Part shown: positions 26,873 through 35,503 of the stretch, piece after piece
Layout: each line of letters starts with the position of its first letter
Numbering within the stretch: position 1 is the first letter of the stretch
Source of the DNA: Acidobacteriota bacterium
GTDB taxonomy: Bacteria; Acidobacteriota; Terriglobia; Acidiferrales; UBA7541
Direction of reading: 5' to 3'
DNA: 64,000 bases
NCBI GenBank assembly: GCA_003225315.1
Contig: QHZD01000018.1
Span: 372,001 to 436,000 of the forward strand
Position numbers and translations under genes: made by a program
The notes under the pieces: model-generated
Database searches by the model: none
What the model was told of the DNA's origin: nothing
What the model saw: the letters and a program-made list of their open reading frames with translations, nothing else

Positions 26873-27718
26873 ATGTCCGTCGCTGCCTCCAATTCGACCC
26901 GCATCTCCAAACGATTCGCCGAACTGCGCGCGTCTGCGGAACTCGGCATCGTGACGTACATCACGGCGGGCGATCCCTCGCTCGACGCTACGTTGAGATT
27001 CGTTCTCACACTTGCCGAGGCCGGCGCGGACGTGATCGAACTCGGCGTGCCGTTTAGCGATCCGCTGGCGGACGGGCCGACGATTCAGCGCGCTTCCGAG
27101 CGTGCTTTGAAATCCGGCGCGACGCTCGCCGGTGTTCTTGATCTTGTTCGACGGATTCGCAAGTCGTCACAAGTCCCGCTGGTGCTCTTCAGCTACTACA
27201 ATCCCATTTTGCAGATGGGCTTGGAGAAATTTGCATCTGCTGCAGCATCAGCCGGAGCCGACGGCGTACTTGCCACCGACCTGACGCCCGAAGAATCGGA
27301 AGACTATCGTCGCATCATGCGCCTTCACAACCTCGACACGATTTTTCTTGGCGCGCCGACTTCCACGGATGAGCGGCTTGCGAAAATCGCGGGCTGTTCT
27401 TCCGGGTTCCTCTATTTGATTTCACGCACTGGCGTCACGGGCGCGAAAGATTCCTTGCCGGATGATCTCCCTGCACTATTGCGGCGAGCCCGCAGCGTTA
27501 CGGTACTTCCTATCGCCGTCGGCTTCGGGATTTCACTTCCCGGACATGTTTCTGTTCTTGGCGGCTTGGCCGACGCGGCAGTGGTGGGCTCGGCGCTCGT
27601 TTCTGAAATCGAAAAGGCAAAGTCCGTGGATGCAGCTGCCACCGCGCTCGCTGAACGCGTGCGGTCGCTCAAAGAGGCGGCTCGGCATGGCTTGTCGCGG
27701 CGCGAGGTGGCGCCATGA
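26873..27718 (+). CDS. trpA: Tryptophan synthase alpha chain
   Basis: 281 residues. Cleaves indole-3-glycerol phosphate to indole, channelled to TrpB. Signatures: VTYITAGDPSLDAT, GADVIELGVPFSDPLADGPTIQ with the catalytic Glu and Asp, LATDLTPEE, and late VGFGISLPGHV. Length normal for the family. Its last four bases overlap the ATG of the chorismate mutase gene (ATGA). Confidence 0.97.
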   Translation: MSVAASNSTRISKRFAELRASAELGIVTYITAGDPSLDATLRFVLTLAEAGADVIELGVPFSDPLADGPTIQRASERALKSGATLAGVLDLVRRIRKSSQVPLVLFSYYNPILQMGLEKFASAAASAGADGVLATDLTPEESEDYRRIMRLHNLDTIFLGAPTSTDERLAKIAGCSSGFLYLISRTGVTGAKDSLPDDLPALLRRARSVTVLPIAVGFGISLPGHVSVLGGLADAAVVGSALVSEIEKAKSVDAAATALAERVRSLKEAARHGLSRREVAP

Positions 27719-28011
27719 ACTTAAGTGATTGGCGACGCCGCATCGATGAAATCGACAGGAAATTGGTCGAACTGTTGAACGAGCGGTCACAGTGCGCCCT
27801 TGAAATCGGCAAGCTCAAGCAGGAGGCGAAAATTCCACTGTACCAGCCTGACCGCGAGAACGAGGTGCTGGCGAACGCCGAACGCAATAATTCCGGCCCG
27901 TTGACGGACGCGGCCATTCGGCGCCTGTTCGAGCGCATTATTGACGAGGCTCGCGCTGCGGAACGCGACGCCATGCATTCCGGCGATGGCGCGAAGAAGG
28001 GCAAGAAATAA
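27715..28011 (+). CDS. Chorismate mutase (AroQ class)
   Basis: 98 residues, all helical, with the AroQ pattern: WRRRIDEIDRKLVELLNERSQCALEIGKLK in the first helix (catalytic Arg and Lys), YQPDRENEVL (second active-site Arg, Glu), and a third helix AIRRLFERIIDEARAAE. It converts chorismate to prephenate, the branch point to Phe and Tyr. It is monofunctional here and translationally coupled to trpA; DAHP synthase follows, and such mutases sometimes associate with and regulate that enzyme. Confidence 0.94.
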   Translation: MNLSDWRRRIDEIDRKLVELLNERSQCALEIGKLKQEAKIPLYQPDRENEVLANAERNNSGPLTDAAIRRLFERIIDEARAAERDAMHSGDGAKKGKK

Positions 28012-28065
28012 GGACGGTCAGCTTCCGGTTATCAAAGGAAAGTTTCAGGAGAACTGAGAGCGCTT

Positions 28066-29085
28066 ATGGTCATCGTAATGCAAGAAGGGGCCACGGACGC
28101 CCAAATCCAGCATGTGATCGACCGGCTGGTCGCGAGCGGGTTCAACGTGCACCGCTCGACTGGCGAATCGCACACCGTCCTCGGGGCGGTCGGCGTTCAC
28201 CGCGACTTCGATCATCGTGACTTTGAATTGTTGGATGGCGTGCGCGAGGTCATGCGCATCACCCAGCCTTTCAAACTTGCCAGCCGCCAGTTCAAACCCG
28301 AGGGCACCATCGTGGATCTTGGCCGCGGTGTGAAAATTGGCGGCACGGAAGTCGCTGTCGCCGCGGGGCCGTGCTCGGTCGAATCGCGCGAACAAATTTT
28401 TTCCGTCGCCGAAAGTGTTGCCAAAGCCGGCGCAAAAATCCTGCGCGGCGGGGCGTTTAAGCCGCGCACTTCTCCGTATGCCTTCCAGGGCATGGGTGAA
28501 CCGGGCCTCAAACTGATGCGCGAAGCCGCCGACAAGTTCGGCCTCTTCACCATCAGCGAAGTGATGGACGCCTCGCAGATTCCGATGATGCTGGGTTACG
28601 TCGACATCTTTCAGGTAGGCGCGCGCAACATGCAGAACTACTACCTGCTTCGCGCGCTCGGCGAAATCCGCAAACCCGTTCTGCTGAAGCGCGGCATGTC
28701 CGCCACAATGGAAGAACTTTTGATGAGCGCCGAGTACATTCTTGCCGGCGGGAATTACAACGTTATCCTCTGCGAGCGCGGCATTCGCACTTTTGAGACT
28801 TATACCCGCAATACCTTCGATATTGCGGCCATTCCGGTGATCAAGAAACTTTCTCACCTGCCAATGCTTGCCGATCCTTCGCACGGCACAGGCCGCCGCG
28901 ACAAAGTACCACCAATGGCCCGCGCTGCCGTCGCTGCCGGTGCCGATGGCTTGCTCATTGAAGTGCACAATGATCCGGATCACGCGCTTTCCGACGGCGC
29001 GCAATCTCTCGAGCCCGGCCAATTCGCGCAACTCATGGGCGAACTGCGCATCATCGCTCCCGCGATCGGCCGCCGCATCGCTTGA
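28066..29085 (+). CDS. aroF: 3-deoxy-7-phosphoheptulonate synthase (type I-beta, with N-terminal regulatory domain)
   Basis: 339 residues. First enzyme of the shikimate pathway, joining PEP and erythrose 4-phosphate. Residues about 1-70 form a ferredoxin-like domain ([20 protein letters not shown]) as in the Thermotoga-type enzyme, where it mediates aromatic amino acid feedback; the barrel follows with [41 protein letters not shown] and [12 protein letters not shown] (metal and substrate ligands). An alternative ATG is at 28078. The chorismate mutase gene is 54 bases upstream, tyrA two bases downstream. Confidence 0.96.
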   Translation: MVIVMQEGATDAQIQHVIDRLVASGFNVHRSTGESHTVLGAVGVHRDFDHRDFELLDGVREVMRITQPFKLASRQFKPEGTIVDLGRGVKIGGTEVAVAAGPCSVESREQIFSVAESVAKAGAKILRGGAFKPRTSPYAFQGMGEPGLKLMREAADKFGLFTISEVMDASQIPMMLGYVDIFQVGARNMQNYYLLRALGEIRKPVLLKRGMSATMEELLMSAEYILAGGNYNVILCERGIRTFETYTRNTFDIAAIPVIKKLSHLPMLADPSHGTGRRDKVPPMARAAVAAGADGLLIEVHNDPDHALSDGAQSLEPGQFAQLMGELRIIAPAIGRRIA

Positions 29086-29087
29086 CC

Positions 29088-30017
29088 ATGGCGGCCGGGC
29101 ATCTCATTTCGCGGATCACGATTCTCGGCACCGGCCTGATTGGTGGGTCGTTCGCGCTGGCGCTGCGCAAATACACGACGGGCATGCATATTTCCGGCTG
29201 GGACCGCCCCGAAGTTGTCCGCGAAGCGCAAGCGCGCGGAGCGCTCGACGAAGCGTTCTGTGCCGAACTGGCGCCAGCTCTGCAAAACGCGGATTTGGTT
29301 TACTTGGCGCTTCCTATCGCGGCGACCATCGATCTGCTTCCGGAAATTGCGCGCCACGCCCCCTCTCACGCGCTGGTCACTGACGCTTGCAGCACAAAAG
29401 TTCGCATCGCCCAAGCAGCCGCCGAACTTTTCTCCGGTGAAAAAGGCCCGCTCTTCCTTGGCGGCCATCCTATGGCTGGAAGGGAACTGCCTGGGATTGC
29501 GCATGCGGACGCCGACCTTTTCCGCGAAAACACTTACGCGCTGATCGCCGAATCTACCCAAGCCGTTGTGGCGGGTGTTAAAGCGGGTTCCTCCTCTGTG
29601 GAAGAACCAGATGCTACTCACGATCCGCGTATTTCCGCGTTTGTAAGAATCCTGGAAAAAATTGGCGCGCGGCCGCTCTGGCTTGGAGCCCCGCAGCATG
29701 ATTACGCCGTCGGCCTGGCATCGCATCTTCCGCAACTTGCCGCCGTGGCGCTGGGATCTTTTCTCTACGATCGCCTTGACGAAAATGGCTTGCCCATTAC
29801 ACTCGCCGGCCCAGGTTTGCGCGATTCGCTGCGACTGGCAGGCAGTTCCTATTCCACCTGGCGCGATATTGTTCTGACGAATCAGGAAGTTCTCTCCGCC
29901 GCGCTCGATCTTTTTGCCCGCCGCCTGGACGAACTTCGCGAAAAGCTTGCCTCTCGCGAGCTTGAGGGTGACTTTGACGCGGCCAACGAACTCTACAAAC
30001 TCTTGCGCAGCTTGTAG
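29088..30017 (+). CDS. tyrA: Prephenate dehydrogenase
   Basis: 309 residues from ATG 29088, two bases after the aroF stop (an in-frame TTG at 29082 would overlap it). NAD-binding Rossmann start ITILGTGLIGGSFALAL, then YLALPIAATIDLLPEI, TDACSTKV, FLGGHPMAGRE (the catalytic and prephenate-binding histidine region), and a helical C-terminal dimerisation domain with SHLPQLAAVAL and AGSSYSTWRDI. It oxidatively decarboxylates prephenate to 4-hydroxyphenylpyruvate, closing the tyrosine branch of this operon. There is no fused chorismate mutase or ACT domain. Confidence 0.96.
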   Translation: MAAGHLISRITILGTGLIGGSFALALRKYTTGMHISGWDRPEVVREAQARGALDEAFCAELAPALQNADLVYLALPIAATIDLLPEIARHAPSHALVTDACSTKVRIAQAAAELFSGEKGPLFLGGHPMAGRELPGIAHADADLFRENTYALIAESTQAVVAGVKAGSSSVEEPDATHDPRISAFVRILEKIGARPLWLGAPQHDYAVGLASHLPQLAAVALGSFLYDRLDENGLPITLAGPGLRDSLRLAGSSYSTWRDIVLTNQEVLSAALDLFARRLDELREKLASRELEGDFDAANELYKLLRSL

Positions 30018-30081
30018 GCGTGACGCCTTCACTCTCCTGCGCTGGATGCAGTAAACTGCCCCGAACAGTTCGGAGCACGGA

Positions 30082-30774
30082 ATGGACAAACGCATCGCCT
30101 CGGCTGACGTCGGAATTGAAAAACTCCGCGATGGCGCCACGATACTTATGGGAGGCTTCGGGCTTTGCGGGATTCCGGAGAACCTCATCGCGGCGGTCCG
30201 GCGCAAAGGGGTGAAAGATCTCACTATCGTCAGCAACAATGCGGGGGTCGATGATTTTGGGATTGGCGTGCTGCTCCAGCAGCGCCAGGTCAAGAAAATG
30301 ATCTCCACTTATGTCGGGGAAAACAAACTCTTCGAGCAACTGGTCCTGAGCGGTGAATTGCAAGTGGAATTGAATCCACAGGGAACCTTGAGCGAACGGT
30401 TGCGCGCGGGAGGCGCCGGCATTCCCGCATTTTACACGCCCACAGGTTACGGCACTATGGTCGCCGAAGGGAAAGAGACGCGCGAATTCGATGGCCGCAT
30501 GTACGTGATGGAGCGCGGTCTCCGAGGAGATTTTGCGTTCATCAAAGCGTGGAAAGGCGACCGCTGGGGCAACCTCATCTACCGAAAGGCGGCGCGCAAC
30601 TTTAACCCGATGATGGCGACTGCCGCGGATTACGTCATCGCCGAAGTGGAAGAACTCGTCGAACTCGGCCAGCTCGACCCCAATCACGTACATACACCGG
30701 GAATTTTTGTGGATGCCATTTTCCGGGGTCCCAAATACGAGAAGCGCATCGAGCGGCGCACGACGCGTAAATAA
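30082..30774 (+). CDS. scoA: 3-oxoacid CoA-transferase, subunit A
   Basis: 230 residues. Family I CoA-transferase alpha subunit: [45 protein letters not shown] region and [14 protein letters not shown] [25 protein letters not shown]. With ScoB it moves CoA between succinyl-CoA and acetoacetate, used in ketone body or PHB-derived carbon use. GGAGCACGGA precedes the ATG. It begins 64 bases after tyrA and could be read from the same transcript, although the pathway is unrelated. Confidence 0.95.
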   Translation: MDKRIASADVGIEKLRDGATILMGGFGLCGIPENLIAAVRRKGVKDLTIVSNNAGVDDFGIGVLLQQRQVKKMISTYVGENKLFEQLVLSGELQVELNPQGTLSERLRAGGAGIPAFYTPTGYGTMVAEGKETREFDGRMYVMERGLRGDFAFIKAWKGDRWGNLIYRKAARNFNPMMATAADYVIAEVEELVELGQLDPNHVHTPGIFVDAIFRGPKYEKRIERRTTRK

Positions 30775-30799
30775 CTCGGTGGGAAAAACTGAAAACTTC

Positions 30800-31471
30800 A
30801 TGCCACTGACTGACGACCAAAAACGCGAACGGATCGCACGACGCATCGCGCTGGAACTGCGCGACGGCTACTACGTCAATCTCGGCATTGGCATGCCCAC
30901 GCTCGTCGCCAATTACGTTCCTAAAGGCATGGATGTCATTCTGCAATCCGAAAACGGGATGCTCGGTGTCGGGCCCTACCCGCTCGAAACTGAAGTCGAT
31001 CCCGACCTCATCAACGCCGGAAAGGAAACGGTCACAGAGCTTCCCGGCACTGCTTACTTTTCTTCCGCCGATTCTTTTGCCATGATTCGCGGCGGCCACG
31101 TTGACCTCACGGTTCTTGGCGCGTTGCAAGTCGATGAAAAGGGCACGCTCGCCAATTGGGCCATTCCCGGAAAAATGCTGAAAGGCATGGGTGGTGCCAT
31201 GGATCTCGTCGCTGGCGCCAAGCGCGTCTTTATCGCCATGGAGCACGCCACACGCGACAATAAACCGAAGATTTTGAAAAAGTGCACGCTCCCGCTCACT
31301 GGCGTGGAAGTCGTCGATCACATCGTGACCGAGCTTGCGCTCATCGACGTCACGCCCAATGGCCTGCTCCTCCGCGAGCTGGCGCCGGACGCCACTCTCG
31401 AACAAGTCCAGTTGCTTACCGAGCCGAGGCTAGTTCTTCCTCCTGGCGGCCCCAAACACATGCCGGTGTAG
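30800..31471 (+). CDS. scoB: 3-oxoacid CoA-transferase, subunit B
   Basis: 223 residues from ATG 30800, 25 bases after scoA. Beta subunit with the catalytic Glu in [57 protein letters not shown] and a C-terminal [15 protein letters not shown]. Forms the heterotetramer with ScoA. An in-frame extension back to 30707 overlaps scoA and lacks a ribosome site, so it was not used. Confidence 0.95.
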   Translation: MPLTDDQKRERIARRIALELRDGYYVNLGIGMPTLVANYVPKGMDVILQSENGMLGVGPYPLETEVDPDLINAGKETVTELPGTAYFSSADSFAMIRGGHVDLTVLGALQVDEKGTLANWAIPGKMLKGMGGAMDLVAGAKRVFIAMEHATRDNKPKILKKCTLPLTGVEVVDHIVTELALIDVTPNGLLLRELAPDATLEQVQLLTEPRLVLPPGGPKHMPV

Positions 31472-31503
31472 TGTTGCAATGTTGCCAAACGAAGGCTTGT
31501 CAA

Positions 31504-31914
31504 ATGAAACCCAAGAAAAAAGCTGCCAAGACTAAGTCCAAACGCGCGAAGATGCCGAAATGGTTCCCCGTCGACGATGAGATGAAGGAACTATCGGCCA
31601 TGCTGGAAAAAGAAGTCTCGGACTGGCCCGGTGTCTCAAAGAAGCCTATGTTCGGATACCAGGGACTCTATCGAGACGGGGCGATTTTTGCTGCGCTCCC
31701 CCGCTCCCGTGCCATGAAATCGCCAAGGTCTCTCATGTTCAAATTTGCGTCCATGTCCCCGGCCCTGCTGGACTCAGCCAAGAAAGATTCCAGAATAGAC
31801 ACAATTTCGGGTGTGCCCGGCCCCGGATGGTTTCTCTTCGAGATGGATGAGGCCTCGGCCATGCAGAGCGCTCTTGGCTGGCTCGGCCGCGCGTACGAAG
31901 CCGTTAAGAAATAG
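31504..31914 (+). CDS. TfoX N-terminal-domain-like protein
   Basis: 136 residues. A Lys-rich N-terminus (PKKKAAKTKSKRAK) is followed by a domain with VSKKPMFGYQGLYRDGAIFAAL, matching the MFGGxGLYxDGxMFALI core of the TfoX/Sxy N-terminal family. In enterobacteria TfoX controls competence genes, but stand-alone N-terminal domains are common and uncharacterised. It follows scoB by 32 bases. Assignment rests on that core motif; the end (GWLGRAYEAVKK) is helical as in the family. Confidence 0.72.
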   Translation: MKPKKKAAKTKSKRAKMPKWFPVDDEMKELSAMLEKEVSDWPGVSKKPMFGYQGLYRDGAIFAALPRSRAMKSPRSLMFKFASMSPALLDSAKKDSRIDTISGVPGPGWFLFEMDEASAMQSALGWLGRAYEAVKK

Positions 31915-31946
31915 CCGCCTCACCGCCCGATTTGTTTTCACCTCTC

Positions 31947-32504
31947 TTAAGGAGTGGGGCCGCTGAGGTATCTGGCAGTGGTAAACGAATAGTGAAAGCC
32001 GGACACGACGCTCAACGCGGTAACCGCGTAAATGAGGACGCGATTGAGAGCGTCCATGTGATAATTGGGATAGGCAGCGCCTAAAACTACGAGGAAGACC
32101 AGGATAATCTCCGTAGCCGTGGTGAGCTTGCCGTAGATGCTGGGCGGGAACGGCCGGTAGCCGGAGACCAGCAGAACCACGACCGCGACAATGAGAATCA
32201 GCACATCGCGGCTGAGAACAAGAATCGTGAGCCACCACGCCAGTTGCTTCTTAAACGCCAGAAGAACGAACGAAGAAGACAGCAAGAGTTTGTCGGCAAT
32301 GGGATCAAGATAAGCGCCGAGGGCGGAGCGCTGATTCAAACTGCGTGCGAGCAAACCGTCAATCCCATCGGAAAGGCCGGAGACAACAAGAACCAGGAGC
32401 GCCCAGCGGTAACGATCGTAAGCGATGAGCATGAGAAAGACCGGCAGAAAGCCGAGGCGCAGAAACGTGATTTGGTTGGGGACCGTCCAGATGCGGCCTT
32501 TCAT
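31947..32504 (-). CDS. pgsA: CDP-diacylglycerol--glycerol-3-phosphate 3-phosphatidyltransferase
   Basis: 185 residues with the N-terminal WTVPNQITFLRLGF and the CDP-alcohol phosphotransferase motif DGIDGLLARSLNQRSALGAYLDPIADK, given here in two parts DGIDGLLAR (about 48-56) and GAYLDPIADK (about 64-73), with all four conserved Asp residues. About five or six membrane helices follow. It makes phosphatidylglycerol phosphate, the committed step to PG and cardiolipin, in the inner membrane. A small conserved gene lies 21 bases upstream in the same direction. Confidence 0.95.
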   Translation of the reverse strand: MKGRIWTVPNQITFLRLGFLPVFLMLIAYDRYRWALLVLVVSGLSDGIDGLLARSLNQRSALGAYLDPIADKLLLSSSFVLLAFKKQLAWWLTILVLSRDVLILIVAVVVLLVSGYRPFPPSIYGKLTTATEIILVFLVVLGAAYPNYHMDALNRVLIYAVTALSVVSGFHYSFTTARYLSGPTP

Positions 32505-32525
32505 TCTGATTCAGGATAACGCAAT

Positions 32526-32834
32526 TCAGGCGAATTGCGCGAGATAGTCGGAGAGGGAACGCCCGATTTTTCGCGCGAAAAGCTCGTTCATCGAGGGGAT
32601 AGAGCCGGAGGGTTCGTCGAGAGAGATGCGCTCGACGCGGTTCATGGGAAAGAAAATCGTTGGGAAGCCCATGCGCTCGCCGTCCGGCTCATTGATCTGG
32701 CGGATGAAGTGGTCGAAAGAATTCAGATCGATGCAGCGCAGCGTGATTCCGGATGGGTTGATGGACAGCAGTTCGCCCCACACTTTTTCCTTGGGGGTGT
32801 GCAGACTGACGACGACGATCGAGTGCGGGTCCAT
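32526..32834 (-). CDS. Conserved hypothetical protein
   Basis: 102 residues, mainly beta in the first half (SIVVVSLHTPKEKVWGELLSINPSGITLRCIDL), with MGFPTIFFPMNRVERISLDE and a helical C-terminus ending GRSLSDYLAQFA. The first half reads like a small RNA- or ligand-binding barrel (Sm/PilZ/Hfq-like strands) but no family can be named. It precedes pgsA by 21 bases and may be co-transcribed with it. Coding-like composition and conserved-looking motifs support it. Confidence 0.75.
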   Translation of the reverse strand: MDPHSIVVVSLHTPKEKVWGELLSINPSGITLRCIDLNSFDHFIRQINEPDGERMGFPTIFFPMNRVERISLDEPSGSIPSMNELFARKIGRSLSDYLAQFA

Positions 32835-32952
32835 GGGTGCCTTGAACTAGAATATCGCAAATTGCGCAGTGTCGGACGCGTGACTGCTGGAAAATTCGTG
32901 TAGACGTCGACACAGGCGATCCTACACCGTCATCCTGCTCCGACAGGTTCTT

Positions 32953-33822
32953 TCACCTTTGCCAGGGCAATGCGTCGCGATAATGCACGATCATAAATGC
33001 AAAGCTAGCAACCACAGCCAAACCCGCAAGCCATCCTAATGCATATGCTGTCCGGCGTTCCCTGGAATTCATAGGCTGGCGATCTGCCAAGAATTTTCCG
33101 AGGCCAAATCCAGCCACCAATCCAGCGAAGTGCGCGTAGTTATCGATTCCCACGCCGGAAAACCCCAGGATAAAAAGGATAACCACGGAGCTGACCAACC
33201 TCGACCGCAAGTCTCGCATATAAGCGCCACCGCGCTTCGTAGTGATCGCCAGCATCACTCCAACGAGCCCCAAAAGCGCGCCGCTCGCGCCTAGCGAGAA
33301 ATTGCCAAACCACGCGCTGACGAGGAAACCAAAAGCCCCCGTAACAACATACAAAAACAAATAACGCGCCGAACCATAGAGCTCTTCCAGCGCCGGGCCA
33401 AGCTGCATCAGGGACATCATGTTGAATCCAATGTGGATTAACCCGCCGTGCAAAAACATGGCGGTCACAAGCCGCCAGCACTGGTGTCCAATAAAGATCG
33501 GATAAGGATGGCTCGCGCCCAGGCGGTACACGGTCTCGCCGCCCATTCCCCAAAGGATTCGAAAACCGCCGCTCCTCCCTTCGCTGGCAAGAGCTACAAA
33601 ACTGATACCGAACATCAGAATGTTTGCGACGAGCAGCGCCGAAGTCACCGGAGTTTCCTGCTCGCCGAAAACACTGGATAGTTTCTTGCTTAAAGCGGCG
33701 AGAGAAAACCGCATGCTCGCGCCGCATTCGTGGCAGCGCGTCGCGCTGATTCCGACCAGCGCTCCGCAGGCGGGGCAAATTTTCGGCCGTGGCTGCTGCT
33801 CGCCGCCAAAAAAACCGCGCAT
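32953..33822 (-). CDS. Rhomboid-family intramembrane serine protease with zinc-ribbon N-terminus
   Basis: 289 residues from ATG 33822 (an in-frame GTG is at 33843; the frame is open to 34194 but that part is antisense to another gene). An N-terminal zinc ribbon (CPAC at about 14-17 and CHEC at about 28-31), then six or seven membrane helices. Rhomboid motifs are present: HGGLIHIGFNMMSL, the catalytic Ser in GASGALLGLVG and the catalytic His in NYAHFAGLVAGFGLG. It would cleave membrane-spanning substrates. The zinc ribbon may recruit substrate or a partner. Confidence 0.9.
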   Translation of the reverse strand: MRGFFGGEQQPRPKICPACGALVGISATRCHECGASMRFSLAALSKKLSSVFGEQETPVTSALLVANILMFGISFVALASEGRSGGFRILWGMGGETVYRLGASHPYPIFIGHQCWRLVTAMFLHGGLIHIGFNMMSLMQLGPALEELYGSARYLFLYVVTGAFGFLVSAWFGNFSLGASGALLGLVGVMLAITTKRGGAYMRDLRSRLVSSVVILFILGFSGVGIDNYAHFAGLVAGFGLGKFLADRQPMNSRERRTAYALGWLAGLAVVASFAFMIVHYRDALPWQR

Positions 33823-33967
33823 CGAATTTTTCCACCGCTCCACACGCCACTGCCACCAGTAGGGAAGCGCCAATGCTCCTCCTTGCGACCCGCAAACGGC
33901 GTTCCTATAATACCCAAGTCGCCGCGGTTCTTCTCTGCACGCCGATTTTTGCGGGAATTTGGCGCCT

Positions 33968-34237
33968 ATGGACAAATTCGAGGAGTTCGGAAAGCGCATC
34001 GACGAAGAGTTCGCGCGGCTCAAGAGAATCAAGAACTTCGAAGATTTTGGCAGGCGTGTGGACGAGGAACTCGCGCGCGTGAAGAGTTTTGTGAAGGAGG
34101 AAGTTGCGCCGGAAACGGAAAAACGCACAGCGCAATTTTTGCGTGAAGTTTCCGAAAAACTCAGGGAAGCTGCCTCATGGATTGAAGCGCGCAACGCGGC
34201 GCGCTCCGCGCAAACTCCGAAGGATTCACAATTATGA
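33968..34237 (+). CDS. Short coiled-coil protein with tandem 20-residue repeat
   Basis: 89 residues from ATG 33968 (a TTG lies 9 bases upstream). Two near-identical helical units follow each other: FEEFGKRIDEEFARLKRI and FEDFGRRVDEELARVKSF, then a charged helix VAPETEKRTAQFLREVSEK. The DNA of the two units is also similar, so they arose by internal duplication. No signal peptide. It lies divergent from the rhomboid gene and 13 bases before the RlpA start, so it may share a transcript with RlpA. Function unknown. Confidence 0.68.
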   Translation: MDKFEEFGKRIDEEFARLKRIKNFEDFGRRVDEELARVKSFVKEEVAPETEKRTAQFLREVSEKLREAASWIEARNAARSAQTPKDSQL

Positions 34238-34250
34238 TTTGGGCAGGCTC

Positions 34251-35093
34251 GTGATTTTCACAGGGACTTCCTTTCGTCATCGTATTGTCCTTCATCGCTT
34301 TTATCTACTTAGCTTGCTGCTTTTACTGACAGTGTCCGGTTGCGGTTCTCGCAGGCCGGTTGCTGGCCCACAGCCGCCTCCGTCTCAACCCACGGAAACA
34401 CCGCGCGCAACGGGGGAGGCTGGGAAACGCTCGACCAATGTGCCCGAAACTTCAGCGTCGCGGCCGCCGGCCGCGCCTGCTGCGAAACGCAATAAGGCCG
34501 CCGCCCCGCCCGCTCCTTCAGGCTATACGGAGGAAGGCAACGCGTCTTGGTATGGCGTGCCGTTTCACGGACGGCGCGCTTCCAACGGCGAGATTTATGA
34601 CATGTATAAGCTCACGGCGGCGCACCGCACGCTGCCGTTTGAGACGATGGTTCGCGTCACCAACTTGAACAACGACAAGTCCACGGTGGTTCGAATCACC
34701 GACCGCGGTCCGTTTGTCGACAATCGCATCATCGATCTTTCCTTTGCCGCCGCGCGAGAGGTCGAATCCGTCGGCCCCGGCGTCGTGCCTGTCCGCGTGG
34801 AAGTAATTTCTCCGGGCGTCGATCCCACGTCCGGCTTCTTCACCGTGCAAGTAGGAGCGTTCCGCGAACGCACCAACGCTGAGCGGCTCCGCGACCGCCT
34901 CAGCGCGACTTACTCGCCCATCTATATTCAGTTATATGATTCTCCCGACGGCGTCTTGTACCGAGTGCGCGTGGGCAAGATCTCAGGCGAGGATAGCGCG
35001 CATCAATTCAGCGATCAGCTTCGCGCCCGCGAAGGCTTCACGCCATTCGTTACACGATTGGATGAAGGCACATCCGCAGGAGGAACCCGATGA
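34251..35093 (+). CDS. rlpA: RlpA-like septal lipoprotein with SPOR domain
   Basis: 280 residues from GTG 34251 (TTG 34239 is an alternative). A lipoprotein signal ending LTVSGC, a long Pro/Ala-rich linker, the double-psi beta-barrel with GNASWYGVPFHGRRASNGEIYDM, LPFETMVRVTNLNN and ITDRGPFVDNRIIDLS, and a C-terminal SPOR domain (TVQVGAFRERTNAERLRDRL). RlpA proteins are lytic transglycosylases acting on denuded glycan strands at the division site, which SPOR recognises. Its stop overlaps the ATG of the HIT gene (ATGA). Confidence 0.93.
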   Translation: MIFTGTSFRHRIVLHRFYLLSLLLLLTVSGCGSRRPVAGPQPPPSQPTETPRATGEAGKRSTNVPETSASRPPAAPAAKRNKAAAPPAPSGYTEEGNASWYGVPFHGRRASNGEIYDMYKLTAAHRTLPFETMVRVTNLNNDKSTVVRITDRGPFVDNRIIDLSFAAAREVESVGPGVVPVRVEVISPGVDPTSGFFTVQVGAFRERTNAERLRDRLSATYSPIYIQLYDSPDGVLYRVRVGKISGEDSAHQFSDQLRAREGFTPFVTRLDEGTSAGGTR

Positions 35094-35434
35094 GCGCCGA
35101 CTGTTTGTTCTGCAAGATTGCCGCGAAGAAGATTCCGTCGAAGATTGTCTACGAAGATCCCGACCTCTTCGCGTTTGAGGACATCAGCCCGCAAGCGCCC
35201 ACGCATATCCTGATTTGTCCGCGTAAGCATTTTGAATCGCTGACCGAAGCCGCGCCTGAAGATCAAGCCGTACTTGGTAAGCTGCAGTTGGTGGCCGCGC
35301 AGCTCGCGCGCGAGCGCAAGCTCCTCGCGGGTTACCGCACGGTCCTGAATAACGGTACCGGGGCTGGACAGTCGGTGTTTCATCTGCATTTGCATCTGCT
35401 CGGCGGACGTAATTTCCGTTGGCCGCCGGGGTAG
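35090..35434 (+). CDS. HIT-family nucleotide-binding protein
   Basis: 114 residues. CLFCKIAAKKIPSKIVYED at the start (CxxC zinc-type of the HinT branch), THILICPRKHFESL, and the histidine triad HLHLHLLGG near the C-terminus. These are small purine nucleotide phosphoramidases or AMP-lysine hydrolases; the physiological substrate is generally unclear. Complete for the family, coupled to rlpA by a 4-base overlap. Confidence 0.95.
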   Translation: MSADCLFCKIAAKKIPSKIVYEDPDLFAFEDISPQAPTHILICPRKHFESLTEAAPEDQAVLGKLQLVAAQLARERKLLAGYRTVLNNGTGAGQSVFHLHLHLLGGRNFRWPPG

Positions 35435-35503
35435 CTTCGGCCCAAATCTTTTGTTCTTCTCGCTGCTCCAGATTAAACTAGCGTCCCTTCTTAGGAGGAT
35501 TGC

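Noticed and set aside
32953..34194. A 413-codon version of the rhomboid protein.
   Set aside because: The extension is antisense to the short coiled-coil gene and is low-complexity Ser-rich; the zinc ribbon starts right after ATG 33822.
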